From NCBI GenBank assembly GCA_036001465.1, contig DASYUH010000013.1, positions 1 to 64,000 of the forward strand: 64,000 nt of DNA. Reading direction: 5' to 3'. A model generated the notes under the pieces. It was not told where the DNA came from and ran no database searches. It was given only the letters and a program-made list of their open reading frames with translations. Below, in pieces: positions 53,485 through 61,797 of this stretch. Origin of the DNA: Candidatus Polarisedimenticolia bacterium. GTDB lineage: Bacteria > Acidobacteriota > Polarisedimenticolia > Gp22-AA2. Position numbers and translations under genes: made by a program. Position 1 is the stretch's first letter. Each line of letters opens with the position of its first letter.

Positions 53485-54167
53485 GGCTTCTCCTCGTCGT
53501 CCTTGTCCTTCTCGAGGATCCCGAGCGTGCGCGGCACCTCGAACACCACCTGGATCGGCTCGTCGATCTCCTTCACCTTGAAGAGCAGGCGCAGCGGCAC
53601 GCCGTTCAGCCCGGACTCCGGGATCGGGAAGTAGATCACGTCCTCCATGAAGCCGTGGGGAGGCAGAATCAACTGCTCGATCAGGAGCGACCGCCTGGCC
53701 GAGGACGGATAGAAATCGCTCGGGATGTGGGTCATCAGGCCGACCCCGGTCGCCGTGAACTGGCGGTTCTGCACGAACAGCCGGCGGTCGAGATCGAGCC
53801 GCCCGTAGTTCTCGGCCACCTCCCGCGCCGGGGCGATCGAGTATTGCCGGCCGAGAGGATCCTCCAGCGTGAACGCCTCCCGCGTGATGGTGAACGTGAC
53901 CTTCGACTTGTTGCCGACCTGCACGAAGAGGGGAAAGTACGCTTCCTTCCGGATGAAGCGGGCGCCCTCCACCCCGACCACCAGGCTCGCCAAGCTGCCG
54001 TCTTCCTTGTAATTGAACGCGCTCAGCTTGTCGCTGTACGGAGAGACCACGTTCGGGTTGCGCTCGAGGGACATGCAACCTCCGCAACCGGCCGCCATGG
54101 CGGCGACCACGATCAGCCTGATGACTCCGACTCCCGCGATCCTCTGCATCATCGTCAGCCTCTTCAT
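53481..54167 (-). CDS. Predicted lipoprotein, first structural gene of the trp operon
   Basis: The 228-residue protein has a signal sequence with lipobox-like MAAGC (Cys28) followed by GGC. The mature part is beta-rich (ARFIRKEAYFPLFVQVGNKS, VTFTITREAFTLEDPLG) and suggests an Ig-like or DUF-type periplasmic domain; I do not recognise a family. The ATG follows GGGAGG. Its stop overlaps the trpE GTG, so it is co-transcribed and translationally coupled with tryptophan biosynthesis, although nothing in its sequence suggests an enzyme of that pathway. Confidence 0.78.
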   Translation of the reverse strand: MKRLTMMQRIAGVGVIRLIVVAAMAAGCGGCMSLERNPNVVSPYSDKLSAFNYKEDGSLASLVVGVEGARFIRKEAYFPLFVQVGNKSKVTFTITREAFTLEDPLGRQYSIAPAREVAENYGRLDLDRRLFVQNRQFTATGVGLMTHIPSDFYPSSARRSLLIEQLILPPHGFMEDVIYFPIPESGLNGVPLRLLFKVKEIDEPIQVVFEVPRTLGILEKDKDDEEKP

Positions 54168-54208
54168 GACACGCCTCCCGAAGTGGTGTCCCCGCCGTGC
54201 CAGCGACC

Positions 54209-54283
54209 CCGGCCGCAGGACGGACGAACTCCCGCGCGGCCGGCGCCTTCCGGAAAGGACGGGACAGCGAGGGCCCCGCCGGC
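54209..54283 (-). promoter_or_regulatory. Attenuator-like leader RNA of the trp operon (mutually exclusive stems)
   Basis: Between the leader peptide stop and the lipoprotein gene, GCCGGCG (54283-54277) can pair with CGCCGGC (54245-54239). Alternatively CCGGCCGC (54243-54236) can pair with GCGGCCGG (54216-54209). The two stems use the same middle segment and exclude each other. No U-tract follows, so a classic terminator is not evident. Confidence 0.45.
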
Positions 54284-54290
54284 TCTCCGG

Positions 54291-54407
54291 TCAGCGCCAC
54301 CAAAAGTAGTGGTTTGTATGGTGGAACAGGGGGTTGTGACGGGGCGGCGCCGTCTCGCGGAGCGCGAGGTCCACAAAGTCGTCCTCGCCGATGGGCCGGG
54401 CGTGCAA
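54291..54407 (-). CDS. trpL: trp operon leader peptide with tandem Trp codons
   Basis: The 38-codon reading frame starts at TTG (54407), 7 nt after a GGGAG ribosome-binding site and about 23 nt after the predicted transcription start. It ends ...FHHTNHYFWWR then TGA. Two adjacent UGG codons, with Tyr and Phe codons just before and several His codons, lie next to the stop, the arrangement expected of a ribosome-stalling sensor. The following 120 nt can form mutually exclusive hairpins. It precedes a transcript coding for trpE-A, chorismate mutase, DAHP synthase and tyrA. The peptide is longer than the usual 14-25 residues; the start codon is inferred. Confidence 0.65.
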   Translation of the reverse strand: MHARPIGEDDFVDLALRETAPPRHNPLFHHTNHYFWWR

Positions 54408-54435
54408 GGCGGTTCTCCCGAAAAACGGCCCGGCT

Positions 54436-54464
54436 ACTCTAGTACAGCCATCCGGGAGTGTCAA
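54436..54464 (-). promoter_or_regulatory. Promoter of the trp operon
   Basis: On the minus strand a perfect TTGACA (54464-54459), a 17-bp spacer and TAGAGT (54441-54436, 4/6) predict transcription start near 54430, leaving a leader of about 263 nt before the first structural gene. Confidence 0.68.
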
Positions 54465-54492
54465 TCGCGCACCGGCGCAAGGCCTTCTTAGC

Positions 54493-54611
54493 CACCGGTG
54501 GCGGGGCGCAGCGCGGGGCGGCTCATGCTCGGCGACGGGATCGTCCAGCTCGCCCGGGCTCCGCGACTTGCCTCGAAATCGCCGCCCCGCGCTGCGCCCC
54601 GCCACCTGTGG
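54493..54611. repeat. Inverted-repeat element A (31-bp arms)
   Basis: The arm at 54493-54523 (starting ccaccggtggcggggcgcag) is the reverse complement of 54581-54611 with one mismatch; the spacer is 57 bp. The left spacer and reversed right spacer share cgatttcgag and gagcatgag with element B. It has no transposase and no reading frame that looks coding; it is MITE- or REP-like. Confidence 0.65.
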
Positions 54612-54717
54612 TTACGGATGCCTCGCTCCGTCACGCGGAATGGCTCCCCCGTTTCGCTGCGGCCGACAGCCGAGCCGCTCTCGGGTCGATGCGTGGAGAA
54701 AATCCAAGAGGTGCGTC

Positions 54718-54838
54718 GCGGGCCGGAGCGGGGCGGCGCGGCGTGCCGATTTCGAGCCGCGCCATGCGTGACACCTGGAATCAAGATGACCTTCGCGAGC
54801 GAGCATGAGGCGCGCCGCGCCGCCCCGCTCCGGCCCGC
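54718..54838. repeat. Inverted-repeat element B (26-bp perfect arms)
   Basis: The arm at 54718-54743 (gcgggccggagcggggcggc...) is an exact reverse complement of 54813-54838; the spacer is 69 bp and includes cgatttcgagccgcg (54747-54761), also present at 25477-25491, and gagcatgag, shared with element A. It lies just past the aroDE stop. Confidence 0.65.
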
Positions 54839-54858
54839 AACTCGCAACAGGGAAGGTC

Positions 54859-56343
54859 TCAGCGCCGTCGGCGCCGCGAGGGCGGGGATGGCAGGCCGGC
54901 GAGCGCGGCGCGCCGCATCACCTCGAGGGGCGCCCGCCTGCCCGTGAACAGCTCGAACTGCGCGGCCGCCTGGGCGACGAACATCTCGAGCCCGTCGATG
55001 ACTACGAGGCCGCGGGCCCGCGCCTCCCTCAGGAGACGGGTCTCGGGAGGGTTGTAGATGATGTCGTAGACCACGGGAGCCGCGATCCAGGTTCCGGGAA
55101 TCGGCGTGCGATCGATCTCCGGCGCCAGCCCGACGGACGTGGCGTTGATCAGGAGATCCGCATCGAACCCGCGCAGGCGGGCCCAGGGCAGGTGCCGTAC
55201 CTGAAGCGCGCGGGCCAGATCGCGGGCCCGCGAGGGAGTGCGGTTGAACAGGGTCACGCGCGCGCCCTCCGCCACGAGTCCATGGACCAGCGCCCGCGCG
55301 GCGCCTCCGGCCCCCATCACCGCCACGCGCAGTCCCTGGAGCGTCAGGCGGGATCGAAGCGGCGCCACGGCCGCCTCGACATCGGTGTTGAAGCCTTCGA
55401 GGCGGTTCCAGATCTTGACGACGGTATTGACCGCGCCGATCCGCCGGGCCGGCCCGTCCAGGGCGTCGAGGTGGGGCAGAATCGCCTCCTTGTGAGGCAG
55501 CGTGACGCTCAACCCGCAGATCCGCATCTCGCTCAGAATCGGCAGGAACTCCGCCATCGTCCTGGCCTCGAGCGGCAGGTACCTGTAGTCCAGATCGAGG
55601 GCCCCGAGAGCCGCATTGTGGACGCGCGGCGACAGCGAGTGGCCGATGGGGAAGCCGAGAACACCCAGGAGGCGCGTGCCGGGCCCGATGCGGTCGAAGC
55701 GGTACAGGTCGAAGAGGTCCTCGAGCGGGACCTGGCCCGGCGCGCTGTCGGCGGTCCCGCGCGCCGGGGCATAGAGCGCCGCCGATCCCCACAGAGGGGC
55801 CAGGATGCGGCTGGGGATCCCCCTTCCGCCCATGCAGAAGGCGATCAGGGTGCCCGGGGTCGCCGAACGCAACAGGTCCCTCATCCGGAGGAGGTCGCTG
55901 GCGGCGTCGGCGAACGTGACGATCTTCAGGAGCGCCTCGCCCGCGGACTGGCGCATCTCCCGGTGCAGCGCCTGCAGGTCGGCCGGAGTTCCGTTGAAGT
56001 CGTGGTAGGACAGGATCCGTCGCGCCCGGCCGCGCCCCTTCATCAGCACCTGGTCCGGATCGCCGAACTCCAGATCGATGTACTCGACCCCGGCCTGGAG
56101 CGCCCTCCGCAGCAGGGGCTCACGCTCCGAGGGACGCGCCCCGCCTCCCTGCTGGCGGCTGCGGACCGTGGCGAGCTTCGGCTTGCCCTGGAGGGCGAGC
56201 AGCCGATCGAGGTCGAGGTCCCGGACGAGATCCAGGCGGAGCTCGACGACGTCGGCCCGCGGATCCGCCGCCAGATAGGCGCGCCGCATGGCGTCGGTGG
56301 TGTCGCAGGCGAGGACCTGGATGACCAGGCAGCGCGAGGGCAA
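54859..56343 (-). CDS. aroDE: Bifunctional 3-dehydroquinate dehydratase (type I) / shikimate dehydrogenase
   Basis: The 494-residue protein carries two consecutive shikimate-pathway steps. The N-terminal type I dehydratase (about 1-215) has catalytic His in LSYHDFNGT and Schiff-base Lys in EALLKIVTFA. The C-terminal dehydrogenase (about 220-480) has GFPIGHSLSPRVHNAAL, TLPHKEAILPHLD, GAVNTVV and NADP motif VMGAGGAARALVHGL. Such fusions are known from plants and some bacteria. The start is a TTG at 56343 with GGAG 6 nt upstream. It lies 35 bp past cysK; the Arg-rich tail ends next to inverted-repeat element B. Confidence 0.94.
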   Translation of the reverse strand: MPSRCLVIQVLACDTTDAMRRAYLAADPRADVVELRLDLVRDLDLDRLLALQGKPKLATVRSRQQGGGARPSEREPLLRRALQAGVEYIDLEFGDPDQVLMKGRGRARRILSYHDFNGTPADLQALHREMRQSAGEALLKIVTFADAASDLLRMRDLLRSATPGTLIAFCMGGRGIPSRILAPLWGSAALYAPARGTADSAPGQVPLEDLFDLYRFDRIGPGTRLLGVLGFPIGHSLSPRVHNAALGALDLDYRYLPLEARTMAEFLPILSEMRICGLSVTLPHKEAILPHLDALDGPARRIGAVNTVVKIWNRLEGFNTDVEAAVAPLRSRLTLQGLRVAVMGAGGAARALVHGLVAEGARVTLFNRTPSRARDLARALQVRHLPWARLRGFDADLLINATSVGLAPEIDRTPIPGTWIAAPVVYDIIYNPPETRLLREARARGLVVIDGLEMFVAQAAAQFELFTGRRAPLEVMRRAALAGLPSPPSRRRRR

Positions 56344-56378
56344 GGAGCTCTCCAGCGAGTGGCGGCGGAGGGCCCTCC

Positions 56379-57302
56379 TCAGGAGGGATCGGGGCCCTTC
56401 GGGTACAGCGACGTGCTCAGGTACTTCTCGCCGCGGTCCGGCAGGAGCGTGACGATCTGGCCGCTCCGGATCCGCCGGGCGATCAGGAGGGCCGCATGCA
56501 TCGCCGTGCCGGACGAGATCCCCGCGAAGATCCCCTCCAGCCGGGCCAGGTCGCGGGCGGCCCGGTAGGCGTCCTCATCGGCGACGGTGAGCCGCTCGTC
56601 CACCAGGCTCCAGTCCATGATCTCCGGCACCCGCGATTCCGTCATGTTTCGAAGCCCCTGCTGGGTGTGACGTTCCTGGGGCTCGACCGAGACCACCTTG
56701 AGGCGCGCGTTGCGCTCCTTGAGGCGCCGGGCCATCCCGACCAGGGTGCCGCACGTGCCGAGCGTGAGCACCAGCCAGTCGACGCGCCCTCCGCTCTGCC
56801 GCCAGATCTCCTCCGCGGTCCCCTCGTAGTGCGCCCGGGCGTTGTCCGGGTTGACGTACTGGCCGACGCGAAAATACCGGTCGGGATGCCCGGCGTGCAG
56901 CCGATCGGCCAGGTCCCAGGCCTCGTCGGAACCGCCGTCCTTCGAGGTGAACACGATCTCGGCACCCAGGGCCAGGAGGATCTGCCGCCTCTCGACCGAG
57001 ACTTTCTGGGCCATGGTGATCATCACGGGGTATCCCTTGACGGCGCCGACCATCGCGAGGCCGATGCCGGTGTTGCCGCTGGACGACTCCAGCAGGGTCA
57101 TCCCCGCTTTCAGATCGCCCCGCCTCTCGGCCTCTTCGACGATGCGCAGGGCGATTCTCTCCTTCACGCTCCCCATCGGATTGAACCCCTCCAGCTTGGC
57201 GAGGATGACCGCGTTCGGCTCGGGGTTCATGCGACGAATGCGCACCAGAGGCGTGTTGCCGATGGTCTCGAGGATGTTCTCGCAGACGCGCGGTGGTTCC
57301 AT
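56379..57302 (-). CDS. cysK: Cysteine synthase (O-acetylserine sulfhydrylase family)
   Basis: The 307-residue PLP enzyme makes cysteine from O-acetylserine and sulfide. The cofactor Lys lies in LEGFNPMGSVKERIALRI; SSSGNTGIGLAM and TLGTCGTLVGMARRL are the substrate and phosphate loops. The family GTGGT-type loop reads GTCGT, so use of O-phosphoserine or cystathionine-type substrates cannot be excluded. The ATG at 57302 was chosen at the conserved start. A TATAAT at 57312-57317 on the minus strand lies just upstream without a clear -35. It is divergent from selD. Confidence 0.92.
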   Translation of the reverse strand: MEPPRVCENILETIGNTPLVRIRRMNPEPNAVILAKLEGFNPMGSVKERIALRIVEEAERRGDLKAGMTLLESSSGNTGIGLAMVGAVKGYPVMITMAQKVSVERRQILLALGAEIVFTSKDGGSDEAWDLADRLHAGHPDRYFRVGQYVNPDNARAHYEGTAEEIWRQSGGRVDWLVLTLGTCGTLVGMARRLKERNARLKVVSVEPQERHTQQGLRNMTESRVPEIMDWSLVDERLTVADEDAYRAARDLARLEGIFAGISSGTAMHAALLIARRIRSGQIVTLLPDRGEKYLSTSLYPKGPDPS

Positions 57303-57325
57303 GGCGGCGGCATTATAAGGCGGAT

Positions 57326-57355
57326 TTGACAAGCCCCGAGGCGGGGCGCTAGCAT
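57326..57355 (+). promoter_or_regulatory. Promoter for selD
   Basis: A perfect TTGACA (57326-57331), an 18-bp spacer and TAGCAT (57350-57355) lie 35 bp before the ATG at 57390. Confidence 0.6.
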
Positions 57356-57389
57356 GCCCCTTCCTTTTTCACCACGATCGGGAGACGCG

Positions 57390-58451
57390 ATGGACGAACC
57401 GACTGCGGCGAAACTCACGAGCCACGCCCGTTCCGGCGGCTGAGCGGCCAAGCTCAGTCCGGTGGACTTGAGCGAAATCGTCAAGGAATTCGCCGGGGCG
57501 GCCAAGACCGATCCGAACCTGCTCGTCGGCTTCGAGACCGGCGACGACGCGGGCGTGTATCGCCTGACCGACGACCTGGCCCTGGTGCAGACGGTCGATT
57601 ACATCACCCCCGTGGTGGACGACCCTTTCCTTTACGGTCAGGTGGCGGCGGCGAATTCCATTTCCGACGTGTACGCCATGGGCGGGCGCCCGCTCACGGC
57701 GATGAACCTGTGCAATTTCCCCGCGAAGAACATCGATCGGAACTCCCTGCGCCGCATCCTCGAAGGGGGCTTCAGCAAGATCAAGGAGGCCGGCGCGACA
57801 TTGGTGGGTGGCCACACCGTCAGGGACGACGAGCTGAAGTATGGACTGTCGGTCACCGGCCTCATCGATCCGAAACGGATCCTGACCAACGCCGCCGCCC
57901 GGGCGGGGGACCACCTGGTGCTCACCAAGCCGGTCGGCACCGGCGTCATCATCACGGGCTTTCGCCGCGGGCTGGCCGATGACGACCTGCTCATGCGCGC
58001 GGTGAACTGGATGGCCACGCTCAATCGCGTCGCCTGCGAGACGATGCTCGAGTTCGATTCCCACGGCTGCACCGACATCACCGGCTTCGGCCTGAGCGGC
58101 CACGCCCTCGGCATGGCCAAGGGGAGCAATGTCCGCATGCGGATCCGCTTCAACGATGTTCCGAAATACCCCGAGAGCCTCGAGCTCATCGCCCAGGGCG
58201 TCGCCACTTCGGTGACCGCTTCCAACCTGGAGGTGGTGCAGGGCTCCCTGACTTTTTCGGGGCGCTTCACCGAAGAAGACAAGTGGCTTGTCGTCGACCC
58301 GCAGACCTCCGGAGGGCTGCTCATCACGCTGCCCGCCGAACAGGCGCCGAAGCTCGTCGCCCGCCTGCGCGAGCGCGGCAACCAGGTGGCCGCGATCATC
58401 GGCGAGGTCGTGCCCGCCGAGGGGAAGCCGGGGCTCGAGTATCTCAAGTAG
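57390..58451 (+). CDS. selD: Selenophosphate synthase, itself a selenoprotein (UGA = Sec18)
   Basis: The enzyme makes selenophosphate from selenide and ATP. From the ATG at 57390 (GGGAG 5 nt upstream) the frame meets one TGA at 57441-57443, codon 18, then stays open to 58451 (353 residues). The TGA sits in the active-site motif SGG-U-AAK, where other SelD proteins have Cys or Sec before the catalytic Lys. Downstream family motifs are intact: GDDAGVYRL, DYITPVVDDPF, GGHTVRDDELKYG and DPQTSGGLL. A GTG after the TGA has no ribosome-binding site and would omit the active site. A bSECIS-like hairpin follows the TGA. The gene is divergent from cysK; no selA, selB or tRNA-Sec lies in this window. 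Confidence 0.92.
57452..57473 (+). promoter_or_regulatory. Candidate bSECIS hairpin for Sec insertion in selD
   Basis: GCTCA-GTCC pairs with GGAC-TGAGC with one bulged T, closing a GGT loop. The loop starts 17 nt past the UGA, within the usual bSECIS range, and has the G and U expected in a bacterial SECIS loop. Confidence 0.65.
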
Positions 58452-58465
58452 GGCCCGCGCGCCGA

Positions 58466-60946
58466 TCAGAGAGTCGACATCGGGTCGACGTCGATCGCCA
58501 CGCGTTCCACGCGGCCCGGATCCCGCTCGAGCTCCGTGAGCGTCTCCGCCAGGGCGGCCTGCATCTCCTTCCGGCTGCCCGCCTTCACCAGGAGCTGGAC
58601 CCGGTATTCGCCGCGCAGCCGCTCCAGCGGGGCGGGCGCCGGCCCCATGATCTGCAGCCGCCGCCCCGCCCGTTTCCGCAAGACCTGCCCGACCTGGGCC
58701 GCCTGGGCGCGGGCCCGGTCCTCCGATCGGTTTCTGACGATGACGCTCGCGAGCGTCGAGTACGGCGGGTAGTTCATGGCACGCCGGTAGGCCAGCTCCC
58801 GGGTCGCGAAGCCGGTGAAATCATGCTCGCAGGCGAAGCGAATGGCGTGATGATCGGCGTAATAGGCCTGGACGATCACTTCCCCCTCGCGCTCGCCGCG
58901 TCCGCTGCGCCCTGCCACCTGGGCCAGGAGCTGGAAGGCCCGTTCCCCCGCGCGGAAGTCGGGCAGGCCGAGGAGGGCGTCGGCGGCCAGGACGCCGACC
59001 AGCGTCACGTTGGGGAAGTCGTGCCCCTTGGCGATCATCTGCGTGCCGAGGAGAATGTCGATCTCCCCTCGCTCGACCCGGGTGAGGAGCGCCTCCACCG
59101 ATCCACGGCCGCGCGCCGTGTCCCTGTCCAGGCGCTCGACCCGGGCTCCGGGAAGCGCCCCCTTGAGCACCTCCTCCAGGCGCTCGGTGCCGGTGCCGCC
59201 AAAATGCAGATGGCCGCTCCCGCATGACGGGCAGGACGCCGGCACCTCCCGGCTGACGTCGCAGTAGTGGCAGCGAAGTCGCTTCTGCCGGAGGTGCAGC
59301 GTCATCGGGATGCTGCAGTGACGGCACTGGATCTGCTCCCCGCAGGCGCGGCAGAGCGCGAAAGTCGAGAACCCACGGCGATTGAGCAGCACCAGGCTCT
59401 GCTCGCGTCGCCTCAGCCGCTCCTCGAGCGCCTGGAGGAGACGCCTTGACAGGACCGACTCGTGCCGGGTCTCCTCGAATTCCTGCCGCATGTCGACCCG
59501 CGCCACCGGCGGCAGGCCGGCACGGCCGATGCGCTCCGGAAGGGGGAGCAGCCGGTATCGGCCGCTCTGCGCCTGGAGGTAGCTCTCCATGGACGGCGTC
59601 GCCGAACCCAGCACCACGACCGCTCCCGCCATCTTCCCGCGCATGATCGCCAGGTCGCGGGCGTTGTAGCGCGGGTGCTCGTCCTGCTTGTAGGAGGCGT
59701 CGTGCTCCTCGTCCACGACGATGAGGCCCAGATCGGGAACCGGCGCGAACACCGCCGACCGCGCTCCGAGGACCACCAGGGCGCGGCCGCTGCGGATCCT
59801 CCTCCACTCGTCATAGCGCTCACCGTCCGTCAGTCCGGAATGAAGCAGCGCCAGGACCTCCCCGAAGCGCGATCGCATGCGCCTGGCCAGGAGCGGGGTC
59901 AGCCCGATTTCCGGGACGAGGTAGAGCGCCCGGCGCCCCGCCTGAACCGCCGCCTCGATGGACCGCAGATAGACCTCCGTCTTGCCGCTGCCGGTGATCC
60001 CGTGCAGGAGGCAGGTCGTGAACGTGCCGGCCGCGAAGGCGTCCCGGATGGCCTGGATCGCCTTCACCTGGTCGGTCGTGGGCGTCACCTCCGGGCTGTC
60101 CAGGACCGGCATCTCGAGCGACACGGGAAGTCGCGGGATCTCCCGTGTCTCGAGCGCCAGGTGGCCCCGCCGCTCGAGAGAGCGCAGCGTGCCGCGAGCG
60201 GCCCCCGATCGCCTCAGGAGCTCCGACACTTCGAGCCGCCCGCCGGCCTCGGTCAGGGCGTCGAGCACCAGCCGCTGCCGCCCGCCCCGAGCGCCTTCCG
60301 CGGTCTTCAGGATAGCGTGCTCCTCGAGGAGCGGTCGCGGCCCGGCGGACGCGGCGATCTCGGTCACCTCGATCAGGCCCGCCCGCCGCAGGCGCGCCAG
60401 GTCGCGCGCCTTGAAGCGCGGGCCCACCCGTCGCTTCAGGTCCTCGAGTCGGATCGCCGCCCCGCGATCGGAGGTGAACTCCGCCACCACCCCGAGAATC
60501 TCGCGCGCCGCCGGGTCGGAGGCGATGGCCGGAAGCGAGGCGTCGCGCAGGACGCCTCCCCCCGCCTCGAGTGCGGCGCGGCCTTCCCGGGTGATCGACG
60601 CCACCTGCCGGACCACCGCCTGCATTCCGGGCAGGGCGCAGCGGATCATCTCCCCGAGCGAGGCCAGATAGTAGTCGGCGGCGAAGCGGGCCAGCCCGAG
60701 AACCGCGTCGTCCAGGACCGGCTCGGGGTCGAGCACCTGCTCGATCGGCTTCAGGGCGCCCGCGAAACCCTGCGGGCCATCCCCGGCGAGGACCTCCAGG
60801 AGATAGCCGGTCAGCTTGCGGCGGCCGAACGGCACGACGACCCGCACGCCGCGGCGGCAGCGCGGGGCGAGGGCGGGGGGAATCGCATACGAGAACAGGC
60901 GGCGCAACGGTCGCGGCACGGCGACCGAGGCCACAAGGAGGCTCAT
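58466..60946 (-). CDS. priA: Primosomal protein N' (replication restart helicase)
   Basis: The 826-residue superfamily 2 helicase restarts stalled replication forks. The N-terminal 3'-DNA-binding domain (ASVAVPRPLRRLFSYAIP) is followed by Walker A GITGSGKTEVY, DEEH box (VVDEEHDASYKQDE) and GSATPSMES. The zinc-binding cysteine clusters (CRACGEQIQCRHC and CHYC...CPSC) are inserted before the C-terminal motor motifs (GTQMIAKGHDFPNV, GRSGRG). The ATG at 60946 overlaps the UDG gene stop (ATGA). It ends 14 bp from the convergent selD. Confidence 0.97.
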   Translation of the reverse strand: MSLLVASVAVPRPLRRLFSYAIPPALAPRCRRGVRVVVPFGRRKLTGYLLEVLAGDGPQGFAGALKPIEQVLDPEPVLDDAVLGLARFAADYYLASLGEMIRCALPGMQAVVRQVASITREGRAALEAGGGVLRDASLPAIASDPAAREILGVVAEFTSDRGAAIRLEDLKRRVGPRFKARDLARLRRAGLIEVTEIAASAGPRPLLEEHAILKTAEGARGGRQRLVLDALTEAGGRLEVSELLRRSGAARGTLRSLERRGHLALETREIPRLPVSLEMPVLDSPEVTPTTDQVKAIQAIRDAFAAGTFTTCLLHGITGSGKTEVYLRSIEAAVQAGRRALYLVPEIGLTPLLARRMRSRFGEVLALLHSGLTDGERYDEWRRIRSGRALVVLGARSAVFAPVPDLGLIVVDEEHDASYKQDEHPRYNARDLAIMRGKMAGAVVVLGSATPSMESYLQAQSGRYRLLPLPERIGRAGLPPVARVDMRQEFEETRHESVLSRRLLQALEERLRRREQSLVLLNRRGFSTFALCRACGEQIQCRHCSIPMTLHLRQKRLRCHYCDVSREVPASCPSCGSGHLHFGGTGTERLEEVLKGALPGARVERLDRDTARGRGSVEALLTRVERGEIDILLGTQMIAKGHDFPNVTLVGVLAADALLGLPDFRAGERAFQLLAQVAGRSGRGEREGEVIVQAYYADHHAIRFACEHDFTGFATRELAYRRAMNYPPYSTLASVIVRNRSEDRARAQAAQVGQVLRKRAGRRLQIMGPAPAPLERLRGEYRVQLLVKAGSRKEMQAALAETLTELERDPGRVERVAIDVDPMSTL

Positions 60947-61797
60947 CCGGCCTCTTTCAGCTCGGCCATCACCTTCTTCATGTCGTCCCACACCTCCCGC
61001 TTGGCGGCCGGGTTGCGCAGCAGGTAGGCGGGGTGGAACGTCGGCATGACGCGGATGCCGTCGAGGTCGCGAAAGACGCCGCGCAGGCGCGTGATCGTGT
61101 CCCGCGTGCCGAGCACCGTCTGCGTCGCGGGCGTCCCCAGGCAGACGATGACGCGCGGGCGTATCGCCTGGACCTGCTGGAACAGGAAGGGGGAGCACGT
61201 GGCGATCTCATCGGGGAGCGGCGTACGGTTCTCCGGCGGACGGCACTTCACCACGTTGGCGATATAGACCTCCTCCCGCTTCAGCCCCATCGACTCGATG
61301 ATGCGCGTGAGCAGCTGCCCGGCGCGCCCGACGAACGGCTCCCCCTTCAGGTCCTCGTCCGCCCCGGGGCCCTCTCCGATGAACATCAGCCTGGCGCTCG
61401 GGCTGCCGACGCCGAAGACGATCTGGGTCCGCTTGAGACTCAATCCGCAGCGCGTGCAGTCGCCCAGGTCGTCCCGGATCAGGCGCAGCGCCGCCGCGGG
61501 GTCGGGGGCCGCGGGCGATCGGGTCGAAGCCAGAGGAGAGACGGCCGGCTCTCCGCCGCGCACACCTCGCCGCGGCTTCGCGGCCGGGACGCCGGCCTCA
61601 CCAGGCAGGCCGCCGAAGAGCCCCGCCTGCACCGCGGCCCGCGCCAGTCCCCCCGCCGTGCCGTCGTCGGCGCGCCGATCGGGGGACGGGGCCGCGCGGC
61701 GCGAGCCCGTCGCGCCCGCCCTCTCCGGCAAGGCATCCACTCCGAGGAGACGGAGCCATTCCAATCGCGTCCGCAACGCCTGCCGCGCGCGCCTCAC
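60943..61797 (-). CDS. udg: Family 4 uracil-DNA glycosylase (Fe-S)
   Basis: The 284-residue protein has an N-terminal disordered, Arg/Ala/Pro-rich region (about 1-95) and a type 4 UDG domain. The motif [23 protein letters not shown] holds the catalytic site; [12 protein letters not shown] is motif B. Four cysteines for a [4Fe-4S] cluster are visible ([25 protein letters not shown]). It removes uracil from DNA. The GTG at 61797 overlaps the coaB stop and its own stop overlaps priA. Confidence 0.93.
   Translation of the reverse strand: MRRARQALRTRLEWLRLLGVDALPERAGATGSRRAAPSPDRRADDGTAGGLARAAVQAGLFGGLPGEAGVPAAKPRRGVRGGEPAVSPLASTRSPAAPDPAAALRLIRDDLGDCTRCGLSLKRTQIVFGVGSPSARLMFIGEGPGADEDLKGEPFVGRAGQLLTRIIESMGLKREEVYIANVVKCRPPENRTPLPDEIATCSPFLFQQVQAIRPRVIVCLGTPATQTVLGTRDTITRLRGVFRDLDGIRVMPTFHPAYLLRNPAAKREVWDDMKKVMAELKEAG

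Noticed and set aside
54488-55792. Open frame across aroDE and the inverted repeats
   Set aside because: It is in another frame of aroDE and then translates the GC-rich repeats; the repeated WRGAARGG peptide only reflects the repeat DNA.
57462-58451. selD starting at GTG 57462
   Set aside because: There is no ribosome-binding site and the active-site motif would be lost; reading through UGA from ATG 57390 explains the sequence better.
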